From Candidatus Woesearchaeota archaeon (GTDB lineage Archaea; Nanobdellota; Nanobdellia; Woesearchaeales; GCA-2686295): a stretch of 64,000 nucleotides of DNA. The notes beneath the pieces were generated by a model that worked only from the letters and a program-made list of their open reading frames with translations, searched no databases and was not told the DNA's origin. Each line of letters opens with the position of its first letter. Position 1 is the stretch's first letter. The position numbers were made by a program, and so were the translations under genes. The DNA is taken from contig JABMPT010000003.1 in assembly GCA_013202845.1 (NCBI GenBank), positions 1 through 64,000 of the forward strand, in the 5' to 3' direction. Positions 37,862 to 48,000 of the stretch are shown here, in pieces.

Positions 37862-38271
37862 TTACCACCTAAAAAAGTGCAAACATTCTTAACTGTTACG
37901 TATTTTGTGTGCGATAGCTTTATGAGGTTTGCTTCCTTTATTGTTTCTGCTTTTTTATCTTGAAAATCTTTTGGCATGCCTTTGTAACACATGATTCTTT
38001 TGAATGCTTCTTTGCCTTTTGGTTGTTTGTATGGTAACATTCCTCTTATGCTTCTTCTGACAAATCTGTCTGCTATTCTTGGAAAGTAAGGCCCAACTAG
38101 TGGAGCTCCTCTTTCTCTTCTGTTTTTGTACTTGGCCAATATTTCTTGCTTTCTTCCAACAATAACTGCTTGCTCACAATTCACTATATCTACTTTCTCT
38201 CCTTGTAATGATTTCTTGGCAGCTACTGTTGCAAATCTTCCAAGTATTAAGTCGGTAGCGTCTAAGATCAT
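37858..38271 (-). CDS. rpl13: ribosomal protein uL13
   Basis: LILGRFATVAAKKSLQGEKVDIVNCE; RRSIRGMLPYKQPKGKEAFKR. Confidence 0.95.
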   Translation of the reverse strand: MILDATDLILGRFATVAAKKSLQGEKVDIVNCEQAVIVGRKQEILAKYKNRRERGAPLVGPYFPRIADRFVRRSIRGMLPYKQPKGKEAFKRIMCYKGMPKDFQDKKAETIKEANLIKLSHTKYVTVKNVCTFLGGK

Positions 38272-38612
38272 CCTAATATCCTCACTTTTTTTCCTTTTGG
38301 ATTATGTTTCAGCAATTCAGGTATTGACAATACCTCTCCTTTCTCTTTTATCTTTTTGAAAGCGGAATCTGAGAAGTTGAATGCTGCAACTGTGACTTTC
38401 TTTGTTAGTTCTCCTGTTCCTAATACTTTTCCAGGAACTACTATTGTTTCGTTTGCTTTTGCATTCTTCTCTATATTGAACAGGTTAACAACTCTTCTAT
38501 TTCTGCTTGGCTTCTCTAGATCAGTAGCTACTCTTTTCCAAATTTTTACATTATTGGCTATGGAATTCTTCTTGAGTTCGCCTATCAGTTCGTTCAATTG
38601 TTGATGTTTCAT
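38268..38612 (-). CDS. rpl18e: ribosomal protein eL18
   Basis: LEKPSRNRRVVNLFNIEKNAKANETIVVPGKVLGTGEL; true start at MKHQQLN (38612), since the longer ORF runs into tRNA-Leu. Confidence 0.9.
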   Translation of the reverse strand: MKHQQLNELIGELKKNSIANNVKIWKRVATDLEKPSRNRRVVNLFNIEKNAKANETIVVPGKVLGTGELTKKVTVAAFNFSDSAFKKIKEKGEVLSIPELLKHNPKGKKVRILG

Positions 38613-38626
38613 TTTTTGTTTTGCAA

Positions 38627-38712
38627 TGCGAGGGACGGGATTCGAACCCGCGCAGCCACTAAGGCCTACGGCCCTCAACCGTAGTCATTTGACCAGACTC
38701 TGACACCCTCGC
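38627..38712 (-). tRNA. tRNA-Leu(GAG)
   Basis: Acceptor GCGAGGG/CCCTCGC, anticodon stem TACGG/CCGTA with loop TTGAGGG, long variable arm, GGGTTCGAATCCC. Confidence 0.95.
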
Positions 38713-38723
38713 ATCTACGAGGA

Positions 38724-39467
38724 TTACTTTTTCTTGAGGAGTTTTGAAAACTCTGTCAGTTGATCGTTGAATATTTCAATTGCTTTGACAACTATATCTT
38801 TACAATCTAGTTGCCCCCATGACTCTACGGTGAATATGAAGCTTGTATTGTTGTATTCAACTTTTAATACATCATCACAAACACCTTCACATGCATCTAC
38901 AAGGTTGTCATCAAGTATTTTTTTCTTATCTAACAATCCTTTCTTGTCAAATGCTTGTTCTGGATATTTGCTTCTAAAAGTTTCTAGTTTTGAGCTTTTA
39001 TTATTGATTATGATTGTTGGTTCCTGGACGTAGTTGATTGCTCCAGGGCTCCATTTCATATGCTGATTTCCATTTCCTAGTTTTGCTGTAGCCATTAATT
39101 GTATTTCTTGCTTTTCTAATAGTTTCACAATAGGAGTTTTTGGATATACTGGCTTGCATTTAGCATCCTTTGATTTCAAGTCTGATGCATACACATATCC
39201 TGGTCCTTTTGCTTTTAATGTAAATTGTATGGCTGTTTTTTCATCAACTCCTTTTATAGGTGTTTTCAATGGTAGAAGTCCTAATCTGTGTGCTACCATC
39301 TCATCATATAATATTGAGTTGTTCTTTTTGAACTCAACATCTTCTATGGCTAGTGTTGGCACTTCCGACATCATTAGCCTTCTGAGGGTGTTTGCATAGG
39401 AGTGCTCTATTCCCTTTACTAAAAAGCTCATCTTGTCTTTTGCTTTGGATAGTTTTTTTATTTCCAT
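38724..39467 (-). CDS. rpoD: RNA polymerase subunit D (Rpb3-like)
   Basis: [46 protein letters not shown]..; start trimmed to 39467. Confidence 0.93.
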   Translation of the reverse strand: MEIKKLSKAKDKMSFLVKGIEHSYANTLRRLMMSEVPTLAIEDVEFKKNNSILYDEMVAHRLGLLPLKTPIKGVDEKTAIQFTLKAKGPGYVYASDLKSKDAKCKPVYPKTPIVKLLEKQEIQLMATAKLGNGNQHMKWSPGAINYVQEPTIIINNKSSKLETFRSKYPEQAFDKKGLLDKKKILDDNLVDACEGVCDDVLKVEYNNTSFIFTVESWGQLDCKDIVVKAIEIFNDQLTEFSKLLKKK

Positions 39468-39862
39468 TATACTCTCCTCCCTCTTCTTCCGCCTTTCTTC
39501 CTGCATCCGCCATGCGGTATCGGTGTTACGTCTTCTATGAATCCTATTTTTAGTCCTCTTCTTGACAATGTTCTTATCGCTGCTTGCGCTCCTGGACCTG
39601 GGTTCATTGGACCATTGTGTCCTCCTGGAGCTTTTATCTTCACGTGTAATCCTCTTATCCCTTTGTCTATGCAAGCGTCTGCTGCTTTTTTTGCTGCGGT
39701 CATTGCTGCTGTTGGGCTTGATTCCAACCTGTGAGCTTTCACTACTTGCCCTCCACTTGTCAAGGTTATTGTTTCTGTTCCTGTAATGTCTGTAATATGA
39801 ATTATTGTATTATTATAAGATGAATATATATGCGCGACTCCCCACCTTGTTGAATCATTCAT
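39467..39862 (-). CDS. rps11: ribosomal protein uS11
   Basis: [26 protein letters not shown]...[21 protein letters not shown]. Confidence 0.96.
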   Translation of the reverse strand: MNDSTRWGVAHIYSSYNNTIIHITDITGTETITLTSGGQVVKAHRLESSPTAAMTAAKKAADACIDKGIRGLHVKIKAPGGHNGPMNPGPGAQAAIRTLSRRGLKIGFIEDVTPIPHGGCRKKGGRRGRRV

Positions 39863-40644
39863 TTTTTCTTTTCACCTTTTAATTTTTTGGATTCTTCTTT
39901 TGGTTTAGCATCTTCTTTTTTCACTTCGGGTTTCGCTGTTTCTTTTGTTTCTCCTTTTACTTCTTCCTTTTGAACTTCAGGTTTTGTTTCTTCTTTTTCC
40001 TTAGGTTCTTCTTTTTTACCAATGTCTTTTACTATTGCCTCTTCATCTGCATGTACTTTTTCAAAAGCAGCTATTTCTTCTGTCTCTTCTTTCTTCTTTT
40101 CTTTCTTCTTTTGAACTTTTGTTTTCGATGAATCCTCATATCTCTCTGGATGACTTGGGTCTGAGAATGGTGATGCATTTGTGAATGTTATTTGTGATTC
40201 CTCAATCACACTCACCATGTATGAAGGTGCTGTGACTTTCTTTCCTGCCACAGACACATGTCTGTGAACTATGAATTGTCTTGCTTGGTCAATTGATCTT
40301 GCAAGGTTTTTTCTGAATAGAACTGTCTGAAGCCTTCTTTCCATTATGTCTTTTGCTTCCAGTCCAAGAACTGAATCCAAAGGAGAATCTGAAGTTATAA
40401 GTCCTAATGACAGTAATTTTGTTCTTAACTGCTCTTTCTCTTTTTCTGCCTGTGCTCCACTCATAGCGCTTAGCTTTTTCAATTGACCTTTGAAATTTTT
40501 CAAGACAGAGGTCATACCCCATATCTCTCTTTTATTCCTTAATCCAAATTCTCTTTTCAAAGCTATCTCTTCCTCAATCCTGATTTTCTGCCATGGATGT
40601 GTTGGCGTACTGTATTTCTTCTTTACTTTTTTTGGGTCTCCCAT
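39859..40644 (-). CDS. rps4: ribosomal protein uS4 with K/E-rich C-terminal extension
   Basis: [18 protein letters not shown].., [24 protein letters not shown]; about 90-aa charged low-complexity tail. Confidence 0.94.
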   Translation of the reverse strand: MGDPKKVKKKYSTPTHPWQKIRIEEEIALKREFGLRNKREIWGMTSVLKNFKGQLKKLSAMSGAQAEKEKEQLRTKLLSLGLITSDSPLDSVLGLEAKDIMERRLQTVLFRKNLARSIDQARQFIVHRHVSVAGKKVTAPSYMVSVIEESQITFTNASPFSDPSHPERYEDSSKTKVQKKKEKKKEETEEIAAFEKVHADEEAIVKDIGKKEEPKEKEETKPEVQKEEVKGETKETAKPEVKKEDAKPKEESKKLKGEKKK

Positions 40645-40645
40645 T

Positions 40646-41125
40646 TTATACCTTTCCTGCTTTAGTTCCTGATTTTCTCTTGACTCCTAGTGAGCCTTTT
40701 CCTTTGTTTCTTCTGAAATTTGATTTTGTTCTTTGTCCTCTTACTGGAACTCCCCATTGATGTCTTAGTCCTCTGTAAGATTTGACTTTCTTGAGCATTT
40801 TGACATCATTATCTTGTGTGAATTGTAGGTCTGGTCCGTGTAAGTGTTTGTCTTTTCCTGTTTCAGGATCTTTTCTTCTGTTCATCAACCATTCTGGGGT
40901 GCCAATAGTGGCTAGATCCTTTACTAACTCTGTCAATTTACTTGCATCTTTATCAGAAAGTGTTCCAGCTTTTTTTCTTTTAGGGATATTTGCCAGTCCA
41001 CATAGAGCATTTGCAACCATTATATTGATGCCTTTTATCTTTCTCATGGCGTATAGAATAGATTTATTACCATCTAAATCTGTGTTTGCAATCCTTATTA
41101 AATGTTTGAATTCTTGTTCACTCAT
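40646..41125 (-). CDS. rps13: ribosomal protein uS13
   Basis: LIRIANTDLDGNKSILYAMRKIKGI..; SYRGLRHQWGVPVRGQRTKSNFR; ATG at 41125 preferred to TTG at 41137. Confidence 0.94.
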   Translation of the reverse strand: MSEQEFKHLIRIANTDLDGNKSILYAMRKIKGINIMVANALCGLANIPKRKKAGTLSDKDASKLTELVKDLATIGTPEWLMNRRKDPETGKDKHLHGPDLQFTQDNDVKMLKKVKSYRGLRHQWGVPVRGQRTKSNFRRNKGKGSLGVKRKSGTKAGKV

Positions 41126-41137
41126 TTTTTTATTCAA

Positions 41138-41182
41138 CCGAGGAGAAATAGCTTATTTTAACCCTGTACGCTATCCACTCGG
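41138..41182 (-). promoter_or_regulatory. structured 5' leader of the ribosomal operon (nested stems)
   Basis: Minus strand CCGAG..ATAGC-17 nt-GCTAT..CTCGG upstream of uS13; TATA GGTTTATAAACC at about 41208-41219. Confidence 0.45.
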
Positions 41183-41290
41183 GCCGTTATTTTTCGAAAA
41201 ATAGTTCGGTTTATAAACCTTTTGGAATTTTTTGAGCGAAAACTATTTTAATAAAACCTCTTTTCGATTGGTATTGGGAGGTGCTTTTTT

Positions 41291-41488
41291 ATGAAAAGTG
41301 GAAAAATTATTATGATATTATTGGTTGTTGGACTTTTATTCTTAGTGGGATGTTCTAACAATGATTATGACAAGCCACCTACAGGACCAACTGGTGCGTA
41401 TGTTGGAGGTGGTTGCGGTGTTGCTGGCATCTCTGTAGATGTAGAATCTACGACCGAAACTGCTCGTGAACCAACTATTACTTTGTAG
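41291..41488 (+). CDS. small lipoprotein
   Basis: MKSGKIIMILLVVGLLFLVGCSN lipobox; GGGAGGTG SD. Confidence 0.7.
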   Translation: MKSGKIIMILLVVGLLFLVGCSNNDYDKPPTGPTGAYVGGGCGVAGISVDVESTTETAREPTITL

Positions 41489-41497
41489 GTGATTTAG

Positions 41498-41929
41498 TTG
41501 GCTCTTACAAAAGCTGAGAAACGCAAGCTGAAAAAGCAGAAGAGATTAGAAGAGAAGAAACAAGCAGAATCAGCTAAAAAGAGTAAAAGCACTAAAAGAA
41601 ATATCATTATTATTGCTATTATTGTGCTTGTAGCTGCATATGCCATCTTTTCATTTTTCTCTAACAGTAACAATCCTGCTTATTATGATGACTTTGCTAA
41701 ATGTCTCACTGAAAAAGGACTGGTAGTTTATGGTGCTGAGTGGTGTACTTATACTGCTGGACAGAAAGAGATGTTTGGTAAATCATTCCAATACGTGAAC
41801 TACAAGGATTATGCTGAAACAACAGGTGTCACTACAACTCCTACTTGGGAGCTTGATGGTGAAAGATACCCTAAAGTTCAGACAATTGAGAGATTAAGCG
41901 AGATTTCTGGTTGTTCCTTGCCTGGTTAA
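41498..41929 (+). CDS. membrane-anchored thioredoxin-like protein with CxxT motif
   Basis: N-terminal TM; VVYGAEWCTYTAGQKEMFG, TTTPTWELDG; TTG start. Confidence 0.75.
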   Translation: MALTKAEKRKLKKQKRLEEKKQAESAKKSKSTKRNIIIIAIIVLVAAYAIFSFFSNSNNPAYYDDFAKCLTEKGLVVYGAEWCTYTAGQKEMFGKSFQYVNYKDYAETTGVTTTPTWELDGERYPKVQTIERLSEISGCSLPG

Positions 41930-41967
41930 TAATAATTTTTATATAGTTAATCTGTTATTTTTTCTTC

Positions 41968-44900
41968 ATGGTTGGAAAAAGAGGTCAGTTTACTATTTTC
42001 ATTGTTCTTGGTTTTGTATTGATAGCAGCGTTTGCATTCCTCTTATTCGCCAGAGGATTAGTTGTTCAGGAAAGACTGAAACTTCAGGCAGAGATGGTTG
42101 TTCAAGAAGCTATCAGAAGCAATAATATAAACTTCTATGTTAAGAGCTGTCTTGAGAGAGTGACTGATGACGCTGTTTATTTATTATCCTTACAAGGAGG
42201 AAAACTCTATGAAAACCAAGGAGGTAGCTGGCCTAATCCTGTAGATGTTGGTAAAGATTATTTGATATCTAATCTAAGTGCTTCTTTCTACAATATCAGC
42301 TTCTACAATTATACAAACATTTCGTATGGTATAAAGCCAAATCTCAACAGTTCCTGTGTTTTCCCAAGCCCACCAAATTATCCTCTTGCAAATACCAGTC
42401 TTGACATAATTAAAAGAGAGTATCATAATAAGAGCATATTAGCAAATAGTTGCGATTTCTATACAGGCGCTCTTGGAGTTGTATCCTTGCCAAAACTATG
42501 TGATCCTAATGGAACCAACAGGCTTAATGCCAGTGGTCACAACGCTTCTTTCTACCGCTTTGGAACATGTAAATTTGGGTATGATGAGAATAGTGCTCAA
42601 GAACAGCTTCAGACTTACATTGCTAATGCTTTGGAGATTTGTGTTGACTTCTCTGTATTTGAAAACATTGGATATAACGTGACTGTAATTAATGATCCAG
42701 ATAGTACAGTGACATTCTCAAACAAGTATTTTGTAGCTAATGTCAGCTATCCTTTCAAAGTAAAGCTTGGAAGATCTATGATAACCATAGATCAAGGTTT
42801 TGAACTGAAGAAGAATATAAGGCTGAAACAAGTTTATGAATATGCACAAGCACTTATAGAGCAGGAATACAAAGATATTCATTTTAATATTGAGAATGAC
42901 TTTCGTAATCCGTTTCTTGGATGGGATACAAAGATTTCTTTAGTGAGACAGGTCAATCCGTGCATTGACTGTGAAGCCGGCAAGTTTGATGATATATTCC
43001 AGATAGTTGATAATGAATCTTTGATAAGAGGTCATCCTTTGGTATTCCAATTTGCTGTTAAGAATCGCGCACCTGTTCTTGACTGGATTGATTTCGGACA
43101 ACGTTACAATGTTGTTGTGAAAGAAGGACGAGAGATAGTTATAAACCCTTTTGGAAAGGATCCTGATGAAAACATCGTGTTTTATAATTACAGTGGATGG
43201 ATGGAACATTTCAACAGCACTTTTGATGAGATTGGTTGTTCTCAAGATTATGAAGCATGTGTTGTTAATCCTGCATTGTATGTAGAGAACCAGAATTTCG
43301 TTGTTAGAAACTGGAGTAGTTCAGAATTGTATAGAGAAACAGGTCGAAACGCAAGTTATAGAACTTCAAGAAAAGATATTGGTCTGCATCACACTTTGGT
43401 TCATGTAGTAGATGACCAGGGATTAGAAGATTATCAGAATGTATCGATAATGGTTTATGATGTGCCAATTGCAGTGCCTTCTGGAAGAAACATCTATGAA
43501 AACATTGGTAACAGAAATGCTTCGAAAGAAGATCCTTACATATTAGATGCAAAAGCCCTATCATACTTCACAGGCGTATTAGAATTTGAATGGAGAGATG
43601 AGTGGGAAGGATACCTGAACAGAACAGATAAGAACGAAACACCTATTCCTGATCCTGTGAATATTGAAGATATTAATACAAAAAACTTTACGAAAGTAGG
43701 CACTCATAACATCACTCTTAGTTTAAAATACTTTGACGAATATGATGGTGTGCAATGGACTACTCCAACTATGATGCTTGTAGAAGTACATCAATGCTTA
43801 CCACATAGAAACCCTAACACCGCACCTTATCCGTATCATTACATAGAAACAATAGACTCTTATGATGACCAAATTAAAGTTGAAAATAATCCCTTTCTGG
43901 CAGATCATACTTGCTGCAATGATAATTATGAAATAACAGATGGAAATATTTGCTATTATTTTGAAGAATATGGCAGTTATAAAAGCCTGAATGATTTGAG
44001 TGTTGATGGAAGATTTTCAGAAATTCCCTTTCCAGATGTTAATTATAACATAAACAACCCTAATTACATAGTGGATGAAAGTGATAATGATATTTGGATG
44101 AGAAACTTTACTAGAAGATGTGATGGTACTAGAGGAAATATTTGTCAAGGAGATAGAGCGCAAGAAGTAATAAACATAACTGGTTGTGATGATTTTACTT
44201 TAGATATGCCTGATGAGAGATGCTCTGGACCTCCAATTCAAAATCCTGATTTCTCAATAGAATTTTCAATAAATAATCCTGGTTGTGCTGAATATGATGA
44301 AACAACCTTCGAAGCTGAATTTCAAGGAGGAACTGGTAGTTGTAATTATACTGAAGTTTGTTCAACTCTTGGTAATGGAGGTTTTGGAACTGGAGGAGAT
44401 TACTTCTGCAATGCGACTTGTGATGGGTTTGGGGATTGTGATAAAACAATTTTAGATGTTAATTTTTGCGATGACTGCACCCTTTTAGAAGAAAATGCTA
44501 ATGATGCTGAAGAAAATAGCCAAACATGCAATAATAATGGAGATTGTCCTGAACGTGCAACTCCGTGCTATGGAAGTAAAGAGGGAAGATGTGACATTGG
44601 AGGTTGTTATCAACAAACCCAAACTACTAATATAGAAACCTGCCCTAATGATTGCTCAAGCTTTGATTGTGTTTTCAATGAGTATTACCCAACAAATGTA
44701 CATCCCGATACAAGAAATAGAAAGGAAACATGTTTTTTAAAAGAATATAATCCTGACGTTACACAAAGAACTTGTGAAACTTGCGGACAAATTTGGACAG
44801 CGGGAGGACAAGGAACTATTGGAGGAACTGGAACTGGAAGAGGAGATTTAAACGAGGGATATTGTTGTGGAGATGATGCAAACGAGTACTACTTATCATA

Positions 44901-45033
44901 TGGCGGAACTTCTGCTTGTTGTGACGAAACATCTGACTGTGTTTTCAATGGAATCTGTTACGAAGATGGTGATGGAGAAAATGTGGATGCAGATCCTGCA
45001 GAGGAAAGCTGCAATACTGGTGTCTGGTGGTGA
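41968..45033 (+). CDS. large Cys-rich surface protein with class III (pilin-like) N-terminus
   Basis: MVGKRGQFTIFIVLGFVLIAAFAFLLFARG; many N-glycosylation-like NxS/T and Cys-rich C-terminal third. Confidence 0.72.
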   Translation: MVGKRGQFTIFIVLGFVLIAAFAFLLFARGLVVQERLKLQAEMVVQEAIRSNNINFYVKSCLERVTDDAVYLLSLQGGKLYENQGGSWPNPVDVGKDYLISNLSASFYNISFYNYTNISYGIKPNLNSSCVFPSPPNYPLANTSLDIIKREYHNKSILANSCDFYTGALGVVSLPKLCDPNGTNRLNASGHNASFYRFGTCKFGYDENSAQEQLQTYIANALEICVDFSVFENIGYNVTVINDPDSTVTFSNKYFVANVSYPFKVKLGRSMITIDQGFELKKNIRLKQVYEYAQALIEQEYKDIHFNIENDFRNPFLGWDTKISLVRQVNPCIDCEAGKFDDIFQIVDNESLIRGHPLVFQFAVKNRAPVLDWIDFGQRYNVVVKEGREIVINPFGKDPDENIVFYNYSGWMEHFNSTFDEIGCSQDYEACVVNPALYVENQNFVVRNWSSSELYRETGRNASYRTSRKDIGLHHTLVHVVDDQGLEDYQNVSIMVYDVPIAVPSGRNIYENIGNRNASKEDPYILDAKALSYFTGVLEFEWRDEWEGYLNRTDKNETPIPDPVNIEDINTKNFTKVGTHNITLSLKYFDEYDGVQWTTPTMMLVEVHQCLPHRNPNTAPYPYHYIETIDSYDDQIKVENNPFLADHTCCNDNYEITDGNICYYFEEYGSYKSLNDLSVDGRFSEIPFPDVNYNINNPNYIVDESDNDIWMRNFTRRCDGTRGNICQGDRAQEVINITGCDDFTLDMPDERCSGPPIQNPDFSIEFSINNPGCAEYDETTFEAEFQGGTGSCNYTEVCSTLGNGGFGTGGDYFCNATCDGFGDCDKTILDVNFCDDCTLLEENANDAEENSQTCNNNGDCPERATPCYGSKEGRCDIGGCYQQTQTTNIETCPNDCSSFDCVFNEYYPTNVHPDTRNRKETCFLKEYNPDVTQRTCETCGQIWTAGGQGTIGGTGTGRGDLNEGYCCGDDANEYYLSYGGTSACCDETSDCVFNGICYEDGDGENVDADPAEESCNTGVWW

Positions 45034-45078
45034 TTTGATTTTCAAAAACTATATATAGTAGAAGTATACTAATTTGAT

Positions 45079-48000
45079 TTGAAAAAGATGGTGGTGTTAT
45101 ATTTGAAGAGGTTTTGGTTAGCGATTCTCATATTTACCTTGTTTGTTGTTGTTAGTTCTTTTTCTTCTGCACAGGCACCTGGTTGTTGCTGTGTTGATGA
45201 GCTGGATGCATACTATCATTATGACGAATACACAACTGCTGAAAGCTGTGCTCTACTTCCTGACGGAGTGTTCCATCCTGAAGCTACAACCAGTACTGAA
45301 TGCCAACAAATATGTGCTCCTGCTTGTACTTTTCTTTCTTGCGATGGAGAAAACATTGAGCGCTGTGCTTGTGGAGATGTAATAATAACTCCTGAAAGCA
45401 CAGATAAATTCTGTTGTGCTTCTGATTCTTCTCAACAACTTTATGTTAACAGTAGTTCCTGTGGACTGCTTAGTGATTGTGAAGCAGTTGATTTCCATAC
45501 TCTAACTGGTTTCGTTTATGATCAAGATGGAAATGCAATCCAAGGAGCTACTGTGACTGCTGAGAATATTTACAGTGGAATAAGTGACGCTAATGGAGAG
45601 TATTCAATCCAAGACATTCCTGAATCCAATGCTTTAACAGTAACTGCCGGTGCTCTTGATTGCGTGGAGGCTTCTAACACAACTGAGTTTCTTGGTGATA
45701 AAGTTCTTGATTTTACTTTAAGCTGTGGATTGATAACTGATGCATGTAATAACAATTTACCGGGAAAATGTTGCGCTGCGGATTATGAATGCGTTGGAGG
45801 AACCCCTGCTGGTCCACTAGATTGTAATACTGGCTGGACTTGTTATGAAGGATGTGACTCGACTGATACTTGCACTGAGATTGATATTTCTGGCGGAGTA
45901 TGTAGTGAAGGCGAATGTTCTACACCTGACAATGCTCATTGTGAAGATGGAGCTTGGCATGTTTACGACATTACTAATACTAATCAATTAGATATTTATT
46001 GTAATTATTGTGGAGATGTTGATGGCAACTGTTTGCATAGACCTTGCCAGACAAGTGGTGCTTGTGATGGAGTTTGTCCTCCGAACTGTGACTTTGATGA
46101 TGATTATGATTGTGAGCCTGCTTGTGACATTGACAATAAAGGTTGGTGTGACACTTATGATACTAAACAATGGCTATTTGTCGGACCAGATCTTGGAATA
46201 GATGAATATTGTTCTCATTGCAATGATCCTGTGAATTGTGAAGCAGAGTGTGGTAATGGTGAAGTTGAAGAGTTTGCTGGTGAAGAATGTGATCCTCGTG
46301 ATGTTCAATTGCCAACTAATTACTGTGATGAGAATTGCCAACTAAAAACGCCTGTGACTTGCGGGAATGGCGCTATTGATTCAGGAATAGAGGAGTGCGA
46401 TTTAACAGCGCCTGGTGAACAATGTCGGGGGGCTGCATATGATGGCTGTAATGAACTATGTATGTGCAACAGGGTCTGCAGCACTGGAAAAGATCCTCCA
46501 CAAGCTCTTAGAATAAGCCTTGTTGCTGAAGAACCCGCAATTTTTCTTACTTGGGGCTTGCCTGATACTTGTGAAAGCTTGATTGAAAAAATTGTTGTGA
46601 AACGATGCGATATAGAACTTTGTGGTGTAGATATAGATAACTTTCCAATTAGTATAAAAGAATTATTTATATCGGACTCTCAGAACATAAAAGATGAATA
46701 TTATATTGATCCAGAAAGAACTTATACTTACGCTGTTGGAATTATATACAGTGATGAACCTAATAATCCATATTATTCTTTTGCCAATATAATAACTGGA
46801 CATGGAGATTGCATGAAAGAACACAAAGACCATTTCTGTGTGGGAGATTATTTGTACAGCTGTGATGATGAAGGAGAAAACTTTCCAAACACTTACAATG
46901 ACCCAGAAGAGTGTACTGGTTATTGCTTCCAAAAACCTGGTCAGGATGATGAGTGTTTGGGTGCGGGCGCTTGCGAAGAATGTTCTAGTCTTTATGGCAT
47001 GTACTCAAAGTTCGCATTAAGTCTTGGATATGACTTCCCCAGTGTTTACTATTATGAAGAACCTGGTCAAACAAGCGAAACATTAGATTGTCTTAGCCTT
47101 ACTGAAAGCAAAATTTGTTTTGAACAAAAAACAAATAAAAGCGTTGAAATTCTAAGTGCTTGTGCAAATGTAACATCTTGCTACGATTACAGAACAGAAA
47201 ACACTTGTGATTCTAATCCTTGTGGAAAATTCCTTGATAATACCGACAACTATCAATGTACCTGGGATCCATACACCGCATCTAATAGTGAATTCGAACT
47301 GGGCATTTGTCATCCAATAGAACCAGCTCAGCAGAATTGTAGTTTGTGTAAAACCAATAATCCTATATTCCCTTATTGTAATCGTGACTTATGTAATTTA
47401 TATGGTAACTGCTACTTTGCAGCAAAAAACAACTACGATACGCGAGATCTTTTCTATTCAGAGTGTAAAGGCATTCTTGATGCGAGTTGTAAGGATTATG
47501 ATGATGAAGGAGATTGTATTGGAGGAACTAATTTTTCTCTTAATCAATCCAATCAAAACATTCTAAGCAAAGACTTTTTCGGGTTTGGAAAATGTAAATG
47601 GTACTCTATTACTGAGCGTTGTTATAGAGACGCTGACGATAATGCAGACCACGTCCCTGGTCCAACAGAAGGTGGTTTAAAAGATTGTGACAATGACTTT
47701 GTCTGCGAACGAGACTTTGAATCACCTGTAACTGTGATTGACAATCAAAGATTCCATGATGATGTTGTGTTTGGAAAGAACTTTACTATTCCATTTTTTG
47801 TAACGGATAATGTCTATGACTCAGACAATATAGAAACTTACATGTGCATTGCTAATATAAGTAATCTTGATTATTGTTCTGATGCTAAAGACAGATATGT
47901 TGACGGAAGTTCTTATCAAAAAACTCAAACAACTTCTCTGACTAGAAAATTCTCTGAATCTCTAAATTCTCAGGATAATTACTCCTTATCCTACTTTTCA

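Noticed and set aside
38613-38678. N-terminal extension of the eL18 ORF
   Set aside because: It is translated tRNA-Leu sequence; the real start is 38612
39468-39674. N-terminal extension of the RpoD ORF
   Set aside because: Overlaps uS11 out of frame; [10 protein letters not shown] start at 39467 fits the RpoD family
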